64,000 nucleotides of DNA, taken from assembly GCF_012933465.1 (NCBI RefSeq), contig NZ_JABBND010000001.1, positions 434,001 through 498,000 on the forward strand, in the 5' to 3' direction. This document shows positions 54,642-64,000 of the stretch, piece by piece. This DNA is from Actinomycetospora sp. TBRC 11914 (GTDB taxonomy: Bacteria > Actinomycetota > Actinomycetes > Mycobacteriales > Pseudonocardiaceae). Numbering within the stretch: the first letter of the stretch is position 1; each line of letters begins with the position of its first letter. Below the pieces are notes generated by a model that saw nothing but the letters and a program-made list of their open reading frames with translations, was not told the origin of the DNA and made no database searches. The position numbers were made by a program, and so were the translations under genes.

Positions 54642-56116
54642 GGGGCGGGACCCGCCGCATCGTCCCGGTCCGCTCGCTGCGCTGGCGGGTGACCGCGACG
54701 GTGGTCGCCGTCGTCGCGGTGACCCTCCTGGTGGCGGGCCTCGTCGTCGACCTCGCGCTCACCGCGGCGCTCGACCGCGACCAGCAGACCCGGCTGGCCG
54801 AGCGGTCCTCCCGCCTCGACGGCCTGGTCGCGCAGGGGGTGCCCGCCGACCAGCTCGTCGCGCTGCTCGACGGGCAGGGCGTGCGGGCCGTCCGGCTGTC
54901 GCCGACGGGGACGGTGCTGCAGGGCGTCGCGGGCCCGCCGAAGCCGCCCCACGCCGGGCCGGACGGCCCCGGCGCGGATCGTCACGACTCGGACGGTCCC
55001 GACGGCGGGCCGGGGCGCCCGGGACCGCGCGCCCCGGGCCCGGGGGTCGACAAGACGCTCGCCGACGGCACCGTCGTGCACCTGTCGGTCGACCCGGGCG
55101 AGGTCGACACCGTGGTGCACCGGCTGCGCGGGGTGCTGATCGGGGTCGGGCTGGTCGGGCTGGCGATCTCGGCGGTGGTGCTCTTCAGCGGCGTGTCCGC
55201 GGCACTGCGCCCGCTCGACGCGATGACGCGGGTCGCCCGCGCGATCACCAACGGCGACCGTGACCGGCGGCTGCGTCCCACCACCACCGATACCGAGATC
55301 GGGCGCACCGCCGCCGCGTTCGACGAGATGCTCGACGCGCTCGACGCCGCCCGGCAGCGCGCCGAGGCCTCGGCCCGCGAGGCGCTCGACGCCGCGACGT
55401 CGGCCCGGGCCGCCGAGCAGGAGGCCCGCCGCTCGGAGGCGACGACCCGGCGCTTCCTCTCCGACGCCGCCCACGAGCTGCGCACCCCGCTGGCCGGGAT
55501 GCAGACGCTGGCCGAGACCCTGGTGCGCGACTCCGACGAGGACCGCGAGACCCGCGAGGAGCTCGCGATCGCGCTGGTGCGGGAGACCTCGCGGGCCTCG
55601 TCGCTGGTCACCGACATGCTCGACCTCGCCCGGATCGAGGGCGGGGCGGAGCTCGACCGCCACCCGGTGGACCTCACCGCGCTCGCCACCGACCAGGTGG
55701 GACGGCTGCGGCTCGTCGACCCCGGGCTGGACGTCGCGGTGGTGGCCGACGGACCCGTCGTCGTGCCCGGGGAGGAGGACAAGCTGCGGCGGGTGCTGGT
55801 GAACCTGCTCGACAACGCGCGGCGCCACGTGCGCGGCGGCGGGGCGGTCCGGGTGACGGTCGGGGCCGGGGACGACGCCGGCGCGCGGCTGGTGGTCCAC
55901 AACGACGGCGAGCCGGTGGCCGAGGCCGACCGCGAGCGCATCTTCGACCGGCTCGTGCGTCTGGACTCCGCCCGGGCCCGCGACTCCGGCGGCGCCGGGC
56001 TGGGCCTCGCGATCGCCCGGGCGCTGGTGCGCGCCCACGACGGCGAGCTGACCTACCGCGCGGCGGCCGACGGGTCGGACCTGGTCGTGGAGCTCCCGAC
56101 CGACGCCCCCGGCTGA
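54638..56116 (+). CDS. sensor histidine kinase
   Basis: 492 residues from GTG 54638. TM1 is VTATVVAVVAVTLLVAGLVV near residue 20-40; a Pro/Gly-rich extracytoplasmic domain of about 130 residues follows (KPPHAGPDGPGADRHDSDGP); TM2 VLIGVGLVGLAISAVVLFSG near 166-185; HAMP; a helical coiled segment AARQRAEASAREALDAATSA; HisKA with FLSDAAHELRTPLAGMQTLA (phospho-His near 285); HATPase_c with LVNLLDNARRH (N box), SGGAGLGLAIARALV (G box). Cognate to the upstream response regulator. Signal unknown; the low-complexity sensor domain gives no hint. Confidence 0.93.
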   Translation: MRGGTRRIVPVRSLRWRVTATVVAVVAVTLLVAGLVVDLALTAALDRDQQTRLAERSSRLDGLVAQGVPADQLVALLDGQGVRAVRLSPTGTVLQGVAGPPKPPHAGPDGPGADRHDSDGPDGGPGRPGPRAPGPGVDKTLADGTVVHLSVDPGEVDTVVHRLRGVLIGVGLVGLAISAVVLFSGVSAALRPLDAMTRVARAITNGDRDRRLRPTTTDTEIGRTAAAFDEMLDALDAARQRAEASAREALDAATSARAAEQEARRSEATTRRFLSDAAHELRTPLAGMQTLAETLVRDSDEDRETREELAIALVRETSRASSLVTDMLDLARIEGGAELDRHPVDLTALATDQVGRLRLVDPGLDVAVVADGPVVVPGEEDKLRRVLVNLLDNARRHVRGGGAVRVTVGAGDDAGARLVVHNDGEPVAEADRERIFDRLVRLDSARARDSGGAGLGLAIARALVRAHDGELTYRAAADGSDLVVELPTDAPG

Positions 56117-56230
56117 CGCAGGCCCAGATACCGGCCGACCGCCGGTACCCCGGTAGGGGACGGCCTCCCCCGATCAGTGGGCGCCCCGCTACCCTCCGCT
56201 CGTCCGGGCCCACAACCGTCGGGGGGTGCC

Positions 56231-56893
56231 ATGGACCGGGTCGGCGCCTACACCTGGCATCCCAGCTCGGACCGGTGGGTCTGGAACGACACCATGTTCC
56301 ACCTGCTCGGATACCCCGCCGGCGGCGTGCGGCCGAGTCGCGCGCTCGTCATCTCCCACAAGCACCCCGACGATCGGGCGCGCGTGGAGCACGTGATGGC
56401 CGATGCCGTCGCCCACCGATTGGCCTACACCTGCCGGCACCGGATCGTGTCGGTCGACGGGACGGTCCACCAGGTGGTCGCGGTCGGGCACCCGGCCGAT
56501 CCGGACGAGCGCTGGCCGGCCGGGCTGCTCCTGCGCGGCTACCTGGTCCACCTCGCGACGTCCCCGGCCCCCGCGGCCGCGGAGCCTGCGGCCGCCACGT
56601 CCCGGGCCTCGCCCTTCCCCCCGATGTCGGCCCCGCGCGACGGGCCGCCGCCGCCGGGCTGGCCGTCCTGGTCCGCGGTGGAGCACGACCGCCACCTCGG
56701 ACGGGCGGTCGACGTCCTCGCCGACGCGATGGAGCTCACCCCGGACGCGGGCGCGGCGCTGCTGGCGCACCTGGCCAACACCGCGGCCGAGCCGCTGATC
56801 GTGGTCGCCGAGCGGGTGATCGCGGTGAGCCTGGACCCCGACACCCGTGGCCTGGCCGGACTCCTCGCGGGGATCTCCGTTCCGCAGAGGTGA
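56231..56893 (+). CDS. PAS-ANTAR-like regulator
   Basis: 220 residues from ATG 56231. N-terminal PAS (PAS_3 type): GAYTWHPSSDRWVWNDTMFHLLGYPAGGVRPSRALVISHKHPDD, CRHRIVSVDGTVHQVVAVGH. A Pro/Ala linker (about 105-150) joins a C-terminal helical domain LGRAVDVLADAMELTPDAGAALLAHLANTAAEPLIVVAERV, arranged like the ANTAR fold, so RNA binding is plausible but the domain is degenerate. It lies 108 bp upstream of, and in line with, the NAD-linked formate dehydrogenase operon, which it may regulate. Confidence 0.7.
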   Translation: MDRVGAYTWHPSSDRWVWNDTMFHLLGYPAGGVRPSRALVISHKHPDDRARVEHVMADAVAHRLAYTCRHRIVSVDGTVHQVVAVGHPADPDERWPAGLLLRGYLVHLATSPAPAAAEPAAATSRASPFPPMSAPRDGPPPPGWPSWSAVEHDRHLGRAVDVLADAMELTPDAGAALLAHLANTAAEPLIVVAERVIAVSLDPDTRGLAGLLAGISVPQR

Positions 56894-57001
56894 ACGGTGA
56901 GGTGAACGCGGTGTGATCACGCCTGTGAGGCGGGTCGCACTTGATCTCCACGGCGTTTAGCGTGAGCCACGACACGTCCGTCACGTCGGAGGTCGATCCC
57001 C

Positions 57002-58975
57002 ATGCGCGCTCCGCGCCACGTCCGCCTCACCGAGCCCCTCGTGCGCGAGCACGGCGAGCTCCGTCCCGCGAGCTGGGACGAGGCACTCGAACGCGCCGCC
57101 GCGGGCTTCCGCGGGGTCCCGGGGAGCGCCTACGGGATGTTCTCCTGCTCCAAGGCGACGAACGAGATGAACTACGTCGCCCAGAAGTTCGCGCGGGTGG
57201 TGATGGGGTCCAACAACGTGGACTCCTGCAACCGCACTTGACACGCTCCCAGCGTCGTCGGTCTGACGGCAGTGTTCGGCGCCGGTGGTGGCACCAGCGC
57301 CTACCAGGAGGTCGAGGAGACGGACCTCGTCCTGCTCTGGGGCTCCAACGCGCGCGAGACCCACCCGATCTACTTCCACCACGTGCTCACCGGCATCCGC
57401 CGCGGCGCCGGGCTCTACGTGGTCGACCCGCGGCGCACGTCCTCGGCGAAGTGGGCGCGGGGGCACCTGGCCCTCGACGTCGGGACCGACATCGCGCTCG
57501 CGCACGCCATGGGCCGGGTGATCCTCGACGAGGGTCTGGAGAACCGGGCGTTCATCGAGCGCGCGACCACAGGGTTCGACGAGTACGCCGCGGCGGTCGA
57601 GCCGTGGACGCTCGAGCGGGCGCAGGAGGTCACCACGGTCGACGCCGGCCTGATCCGCGACACCGCGATCGCGTACGCGACGGCCGACCGCGCGCAGCTG
57701 TGCTGGACGCTCGGGATCACCGAGCACCACAACGCCGTCGACAACGTCCGCGCCCTCATCGACCTCGCGCTGCTCACCGGGCACGTCGGGCGCTGGGGCT
57801 CGGGCCTGGTCCCGCTGCGCGGGCAGAACAACGTGCAGGGCGGCGGCGACATGGGCGCCATCCCGAACCGGCTGCCCGGCGGCTACGACGTGGAGGACGA
57901 CGTCGAGCGGGCCCGCTTCGAGCAGGTCTGGGGCGCGCCGATCCCGCGGTCCAAGGGGCTGCACCTCTCGCAGATGTTCGAGTCGATGGAGCGCGGCGAG
58001 GTCCGCGCGGTCTACGTCGTCGGGGAGAACCCCGCCGAGTCCGAGGCCGACGTCGCGCACGCCCGGAAGCTGCTCACCGGGCTGGACCACCTCGTCGTCC
58101 AGGACATCTTCCGCACGGCCACCGCCGAGCTGGCCGACGTGGTGCTGCCGAGCTGCGCGGACTGGTGCGAGTACGAGGGCACCGTCACCTCGTCGGAGCG
58201 GCGGGTGCAGCGGGTGCGCAAGGCGATCGACCCGCCGGGACTCGCGCGGCCGGACACGCACATCCTCTGCGCCCTCGCGACGCGGCTCGGGCACGACTGG
58301 GGCGAGCCGAGCGCCGAACAGGTGTGGGACGAGCTGCGGTCGGTGTCGCTGAACTGGCACGCCGGGATGTCGTACGCCCGCCTGACCGAGCACGGCGGGC
58401 TGCAGTGGCCCTGCCCGTCCGAGGACCACCCGGGGACCCCGACGATGCACACCCGGCTCTGGGAGCGCGATCCCGCCGCGCGCGGCACGCCCGCCCCGTT
58501 CGCCGGGGTGGAGCACGCCGGCCCGCTGGACGTGCTCACCGCGGAGTTCCCGCTGCGGCTGACGACGGTGCGCCGGCTCGACTCCTACAACTCCGGGGTG
58601 CAGACCGGCGGGTACTCCTCGCCGCTGCGCCGGGACGAGGCGCTCTGCGTGGACCCGGCCGACGCGAAGGCGCTGGGGGTCGACGACGGGGAGCTGGTGC
58701 GGGTGGTGTCGCGGCGCGGCGCCGTCGAGGCCCCCGTCCGGTTCGACGAGGCGGCCCGGCCGGGGCTGGCGTTCATCACGCCGCACTTCTCCGAGCAGGT
58801 CGACGTCAACCTCATCACCAACGAGGCGTGGGACCCGAAGTCGGGGACCTCGGAGTTCAAGGCGACGGCGGTCCGGATCGAGAAGCTCCCGGGACGTCCG
58901 GAACGCCTCGTGGCAGACGCCGAGCGGCAGGAACGCCCCGTTCCCGACACGCGGGTGCCGGTGGCCGGATCGTGA
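57002..58975 (+). CDS. selenocysteine formate dehydrogenase, catalytic body (split alpha subunit)
   Basis: 657 residues from ATG 57002, with TGA 57239-57241 read as Sec80. Around it: RVVMGSNNVDSCNRT-U-HAPSVVGLTAVFGAGG, matching VIGTNNVDCCARVUHGPSVAGL of E. coli FdhF. Later motifs are LLWGSNARETHPIYFHHVL, LCWTLGITEHHNAVDNVRAL, VPLRGQNNVQGGGDMGAIPN (catalytic Arg), YVVGENPAESEADVAHARKL and the molybdopterin C-terminal domain with TPHFSEQVDVNLITNEAWDP. The protein begins at PRHVRLTEPLVREHGELRPASWDEAL, which lies after the N-terminal [4Fe-4S] domain of normal alpha subunits; that domain is found instead at the end of the 60830-61762 product. A 16-nt gap to the NuoEF gene indicates an operon. Confidence 0.9.
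57239..57270 (+). promoter_or_regulatory. SECIS-like element of the split formate dehydrogenase
   Basis: After TGA a 6-bp stem GTCGTC (57254-57259) / GACGGC (57265-57270, one G-U pair) encloses the loop GGTCT at 57260-57264, whose first base is 21 nt after the T of TGA. This is the same loop and spacing as in the FdnG-like gene at 49236. Strong support for SelB-dependent Sec insertion. Confidence 0.8.
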
Positions 58976-58991
58976 GCAGAGGAGTCACCGG

Positions 58992-60829
<1,838 letters not shown>

Positions 60830-60833
<4 letters not shown>

Positions 60834-61762
60834 CACTCGTGGACCTGGGCACCATCCGGCGGCTGGTCTCGGTGACCGTCGACGACGTCGAGCACCGCGT
60901 CCCCGAGGACGCGACGATCCTGGACGTCCTCGACCGGGCCGGGTGCGACACCCCGCGCCTGTGCCAGGCCCCCAACCTCACCCCGGTGAACGCGTGCCGG
61001 GTGTGCGTCGTCGAGGTCGAGGGCTCGCGCCCGCTGGTGCCCTCCTGCGCGCGGCGGGTCGAGGACGGGATGGTCGTGCGCACCGACACCGAGCGGGTCG
61101 CGCACAGCCGCAGGATGGTGCTCGAGCTGCTCGGGTCGGCCAACGACATGTCCCAGGCCGGCGACGACGTGGCCCGCTGGTCGGTCGAGTACGGCGCCGA
61201 CCCGGAGCGCTACGGCCCCGTCGGCCCGCCCGCCGCGGCGGGCGAGCGCGGCAACCGCCACCCCGGACACCACGCCGAGCCCGACGGCGAGACCCGCGCG
61301 ACCGTCGCGCAGCCGGTCACCGTCGACAACGACCTCTACGTGCGCGACTACGCCCGCTGCATCCTCTGCTACAAGTGCGTCGAGGCGTGCGGCACCGACG
61401 CGCAGAACACGTTCGCGATCGCCGTCGCCGGTCGGGGCTTCGACGCGACGATCTCGACGGAGTTCGCGGTGCCGCTGCCCGAGTCGGCCTGCGTGTACTG
61501 CGGGAACTGCATCGGCGTGTGCCCGACGGGCGCGCTGAAGTCGGTGGCCGAGCACGAACTGCGCGAGGCCGGTGAGTGGGACCCCGAGGACGAGACGGTG
61601 ACGTCGACGATCTGCTCGTTCTGCGGTGTCGGCTGCACGCTGGACCTGCACGTGCAGCACAACACGATCGTCAACGTGACCTCCCCGCACGACCACTCGG
61701 TGACCCACGGGCACCTGTGCATCAAGGGCCGGTTCGGGTTCCAGCACGTGCAGAACTACTAG
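60830..61762 (+). CDS. iron-sulfur subunit (NuoG-like) carrying the missing [4Fe-4S] domain of the alpha subunit
   Basis: 310 residues from ATG 60830 (ATGA overlap). Domains in order: [2Fe-2S] ferredoxin at about 15-95 (CDTPRLCQAP, NACRVCVVEVEGSRPLVPSC), a His-containing NuoG-type segment, two [4Fe-4S] ferredoxin motifs at about 181-235 (CILCYKCVEACGTDAQN; CVYCGNCIGVCPTGALKS), and at the C-terminus TSTICSFCGVGCTLDLHVQH, then THGHLCIKGRFGFQHVQN. The last part is the N-terminal cluster domain of FdsA/FdhF-type formate dehydrogenase, including the Lys between the cluster and the pterin (LCIKG). It ends with QNY exactly where a fused alpha subunit continues into its catalytic body, here encoded upstream at 57002. 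It would relay electrons to NuoEF. Confidence 0.9.
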
Positions 61763-61777
61763 GTGGGCGGAGCCCTC

Positions 61778-61817
61778 GTGAGCACTTTCTGGTGTTATAG
61801 CCCCAGAAAGTGCTCAC
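61778..61817. terminator. perfect 15-bp inverted repeat, probable terminator
   Basis: GTGAGCACTTTCTGG (61778-61792) and CCAGAAAGTGCTCAC (61803-61817) are perfect complements around TGTTATAGCC. It starts 15 bp after the stop of the formate dehydrogenase operon. The A/T-rich middle of the stem is unusual for this genome, and no U-tract follows; a small mobile repeat is an alternative. Confidence 0.65.
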
Positions 61818-62159
61818 GGGCGAGCTCGGCGAGCACCTTCCTCCCTGGCTGACTCCTTGAGACCCGAGGAAGTTTGGCGCAAGTACTCAGAACATGAGCT
61901 ATCGTCGAATGTCGGTAGCCCAGGACGAGCGCTCCACGCGACCCCTACCGTCCTTCAGCGAAGGATCCGGTCAAATGAGGCGACAAATTGCGGCGCAACT
62001 CGATGACAGCTTGCTGCGCCGCCACACTATGACGCAGGCTCCAGCGGACGTAGCCACCGAAGACTCACTGTTCTGTGCCGACGCATCCCGATGCGAGCAG
62101 CCGTGTGGACTTCAGAATTGCAGCGCGAGAGCCTCCTGGATCCCGAGGGAACGCTCCCG
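61818..62159. other. intergenic region, lower GC
   Basis: 342 bp after the inverted repeat; base composition turns more A/T-rich at about 61860. An 89-codon plus-strand frame (61894-62163) has no clear ribosome site or family pattern and is not supported. Otherwise nothing recognisable. Confidence 0.4.
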
Positions 62160-62387
62160 CTAACCGGGCGCGAGATGATCAAATTCGCCAAGCTTGACGG
62201 CTTCCACGAATGCGACCCACTCACCGGCTGTATAGGTCAATGCTGGACCGTCTGGCTCTTTGGAGTCGCGGACCGCGATGATGCTATCGCAGCGCGCCAC
62301 CTCGACACACTGGCCGTTTGCCATGCTGGAGCTGGCCTTATGCCAACTCAGTCCGGGGCGGTCCTTGCTCGAGAACGACATCTTCAA
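62160..62387 (-). CDS. DUF397 protein
   Basis: 75 residues from ATG 62387. DUF397 pattern is complete: LSWHKASSSMANGQCVEVARC, then IIAVRDSKEPDGPALTYTAGEWVAFVEAVKLGEF. DUF397 proteins are the small partners of XRE/DUF5753 regulators in actinobacteria (BldB/WhiJ-like systems, sometimes proposed as toxin-antitoxin-like pairs). The regulator gene ends 18 nt upstream of its start, so the pair is one transcription unit. GC content is lower than in the rest of the window. Confidence 0.92.
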   Translation of the reverse strand: MKMSFSSKDRPGLSWHKASSSMANGQCVEVARCDSIIAVRDSKEPDGPALTYTAGEWVAFVEAVKLGEFDHLAPG

Positions 62388-62405
62388 CCTTTCTCTCGTG
62401 CTGGA

Positions 62406-63254
62406 CTAACGGGGAGCGAGACGCCTTAGATGCTTCTCGAGTAGGACCCTTGATTCGCGAGGTCCATTTCCGATCGAACGGAGTTCGTTGAATAAGCGTC
62501 GATATTTGGAAGTCTCATCGCCGCGCTCAAGGTAGAGGTCTCCGGACTGTCCTTCGACATAAACAACCGGCCTCATGTCTTCTTGGCTAAATTCATGGAG
62601 GGTAAAATGGAAAGGATACCCCTGGTACAAGCCTTCGGTTACAGGGATAATCTGGAGGTGTACATTTGGCAGTCGCGATATCTCAATTAGATGCTCGATC
62701 TGCCTCTCCATGATCGTTTCACTGCCAACTACCCTAAAGAGAGCTAGCTCGTCGATTATCGACCACAGGTCTGGCGGGTCATTCTGCTCCAGGATCTCCT
62801 GCCTGGCTATGCGAGCTTTCGCACGATCCTCGACGACCAACTCCGTCAGGCTAGGCTCGAGTGTACTGACCACCGATTTCGCAAAATCATAAGTTTGGAG
62901 CAGTCCGGGGACTATGAGCGTTGCGTATTCCGAGATAGTCTCCGCTGATTGCTCGAGGCCAATGAAAGTTCCATAGGTAAGGCTATAGCTCTGCCACCAG
63001 GAGCTCTGGTGGCTCTGCCTAGCGAGCTCCTCGAGTTCGGCGATCTCATTGTCTGCCAACTTATAGAATCCACAGAGATCGCGCACGTCTCGCACACTCG
63101 CTGAACGCGTCCCACTCTCCAAGCGACTGATTTTGGCAGTCGAGCAATGTAGCACTCTGGCTGCATCTTCCATAGTCCACGATCCGGCGGTGCGCAGCTC
63201 GCGAAGCCGTCGACCCAGCTCTTTCCTGCGAAGGGTCGCAGTCGTCCGCTCCAC
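62406..63254 (-). CDS. XRE regulator with DUF5753 domain
   Basis: 282 residues. HTH at about 9-65: RRKELGRRLRELRTAGSWTM, EDAARVLHCSTAKISRLESG and SASVRDVRDLCGFYKLADNE. The DUF5753 (Scr1-like) domain follows: QSAETISEYATLIVPGLLQT, then YDFAKSVVSTLEPSLTELVV, ARIARQEILEQNDPPDLWSI, ETIMERQIEHLIEISRLPNV, then HLQIIPVTEGLYQGYPFHFT. Paired with the DUF397 gene downstream. Such multicopy pairs in Streptomyces and relatives influence development. Codon usage has more A/T than its neighbours, which suggests horizontal acquisition. Confidence 0.92.
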   Translation of the reverse strand: MERTTATLRRKELGRRLRELRTAGSWTMEDAARVLHCSTAKISRLESGTRSASVRDVRDLCGFYKLADNEIAELEELARQSHQSSWWQSYSLTYGTFIGLEQSAETISEYATLIVPGLLQTYDFAKSVVSTLEPSLTELVVEDRAKARIARQEILEQNDPPDLWSIIDELALFRVVGSETIMERQIEHLIEISRLPNVHLQIIPVTEGLYQGYPFHFTLHEFSQEDMRPVVYVEGQSGDLYLERGDETSKYRRLFNELRSIGNGPRESRVLLEKHLRRLAPR

Positions 63255-64000
63255 TTCACCTCACCTGCTGAAGGTCCGGCCCGGGCTCGTGGCTAGGACG
63301 CCAGAAGCACGTGCCGAAAGCATCTGCCCCTGGCATGTGCCAGGCTCGCTCTCCGCGAGGGTATCGCAGTACCTGCTCGATCGTTACGAGACCCCCTCAG
63401 CGTGTCGTACTCGTAAGCGTGTCGTCGAAGGCCCTGGACATCGGCTCTTCAACGCTGCCGAGGCCGGCAAGGTTACGGGACAGGTTCAAGATCGAACACG
63501 AACGAGCCCAAGGTTCTCGGGCAAGTGACAGAGGCACTTGCTTGCCTTCCCGCAGGTGGTCCCTCATCCTCATTACTGTCAGGTTCGCTAGCCGGTCGTC
63601 CGACTACGCAGAGTTGAAAGCGATCAGGAGGTAGACATCGCGAGCTGAAGATGACAGGTCGCTGACCCTCTCGTGGGTGGCGACGAGCGCCACAGCCGGT
63701 GCCTTGGGAGCACCAGCTGCGGCGCTCTACTGCGCCGAAGGTATGCATCAAGCACGCCGTCGAGCAGTGTGCCCCGGACTCTTAGCAGGACCCTGGGACG
63801 ACGCTCGACTCTAGACCTCTTGGCAAGCCCCCAGCAGGGCTAAGCCGGATGCTCTCGTGCGCGACGGGTCTTGATCTGGCCCCGCTCTGACTGCAGCCCT
63901 TCCATCGGACCTCCTGCGGTCCGACCAGCACGCACGTCGACGAGTGGTCGGCGATGCATCCGTCTTTGTCAGGACGTCTAGCCGCCCTTAGGCGGCTAGG
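63255..64000. other. gene-poor, lower-GC end of window
   Basis: 746 bp upstream of the XRE gene. Short frames exist on both strands (for example 63133-63528 and 63473-63751), but none has a ribosome site or a recognisable product, and their codon pattern looks random. No tRNA could be folded. The promoter of the XRE/DUF397 pair must be in the first part. Confidence 0.4.
63978..63999. terminator. 9-bp stem-loop at window edge
   Basis: CTAGCCGCC (63978-63986) pairs perfectly with GGCGGCTAG (63991-63999), loop CTTA. Size and GC content fit a rho-independent terminator for a gene outside the window; the following sequence is not available. Confidence 0.55.

Noticed and set aside
61894-62163. 89-codon plus-strand frame near the DUF397 gene
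   Set aside because: No Shine-Dalgarno and no recognisable domain, and the composition looks random.
63460-63520. tRNA-like GGTTCAAGATCGAA stretch
   Set aside because: The T-arm could not be completed (no GTTCRA-N-C pattern with 5-bp stem) and no acceptor or anticodon arm could be found; also checked as possible selC and rejected.

Overview
High-GC actinobacterial chromosome segment. The very high third-position GC, frequent GTG starts, 1-4 nt gene overlaps, an F420-dependent glucose-6-phosphate dehydrogenase, a deazaflavin-dependent reductase, a DUF222/HNH protein and a DUF397/DUF5753 pair point to Actinobacteria, probably Pseudonocardiaceae (Pseudonocardia/Actinomycetospora-like; the genus is inference).

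Layout. 0-2.3 kb: start of an acyl-CoA dehydrogenase, a thioesterase, and an intergenic zone with two oppositely oriented 52-bp repeat arrays around a palindrome; then a TetR regulator with two operator copies. 2.3-10 kb: a tightly coupled catabolic operon (acyl-CoA ligase, metallo-beta-lactamase-fold hydrolase, SDR, three-subunit molybdenum hydroxylase, alpha/beta hydrolase). 10-15.6 kb: fgd, a Trm112-like/methyltransferase protein, a P-loop kinase, a multi-spanning membrane protein, RidA. 15.8-19.2 kb: a 1,100-residue secreted Gly/Asn/Ala-repeat protein resembling mycobacterial PGRS proteins. 19.7-28.8 kb: regulators, an F420-type reductase, an ECF42-like sigma factor with its DGPF partner, an HNH protein behind a LexA-like box, a GH1 glycosidase and several small enzymes.

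28.8-35.8 kb: a gas-vesicle operon (minus strand, 5' to 3': unknown membrane-linked protein, SRPBCC protein, gvpA, F, G, O, J, L, S, K). Several of its proteins carry long charged low-complexity segments; GvpO is about three times its usual size. 36-45 kb: an SDR with an amber codon exactly at its catalytic Tyr, a nuclease-fold protein, a nucleotidyltransferase, a formaldehyde-dehydrogenase-like ADH followed by an NAD-dependent formate dehydrogenase, and otsA.

45-62 kb holds two molybdo/tungsto formate dehydrogenases. Both have an in-frame TGA at the active-site selenocysteine position, each followed by a SECIS-like hairpin with a GGTCT loop at the same distance from the TGA. The first is an FdnG-like large subunit with no Tat signal and no adjacent beta subunit. 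The second is an NAD-linked complex in which the alpha subunit appears split and permuted: the catalytic body is the first gene, a NuoE-NuoF fusion follows, and the missing N-terminal iron-sulfur part, including the CxxCxxxC cluster domain, is the C-terminus of the third gene. Each selenoprotein gene neighbours an ANTAR-type regulator gene. With the formaldehyde-dehydrogenase-like ADH and the NAD-FDH, this makes a concentration of formaldehyde/formate oxidation genes. The last 2.2 kb is lower in GC, sparse in genes, and carries a DUF397/DUF5753 pair.
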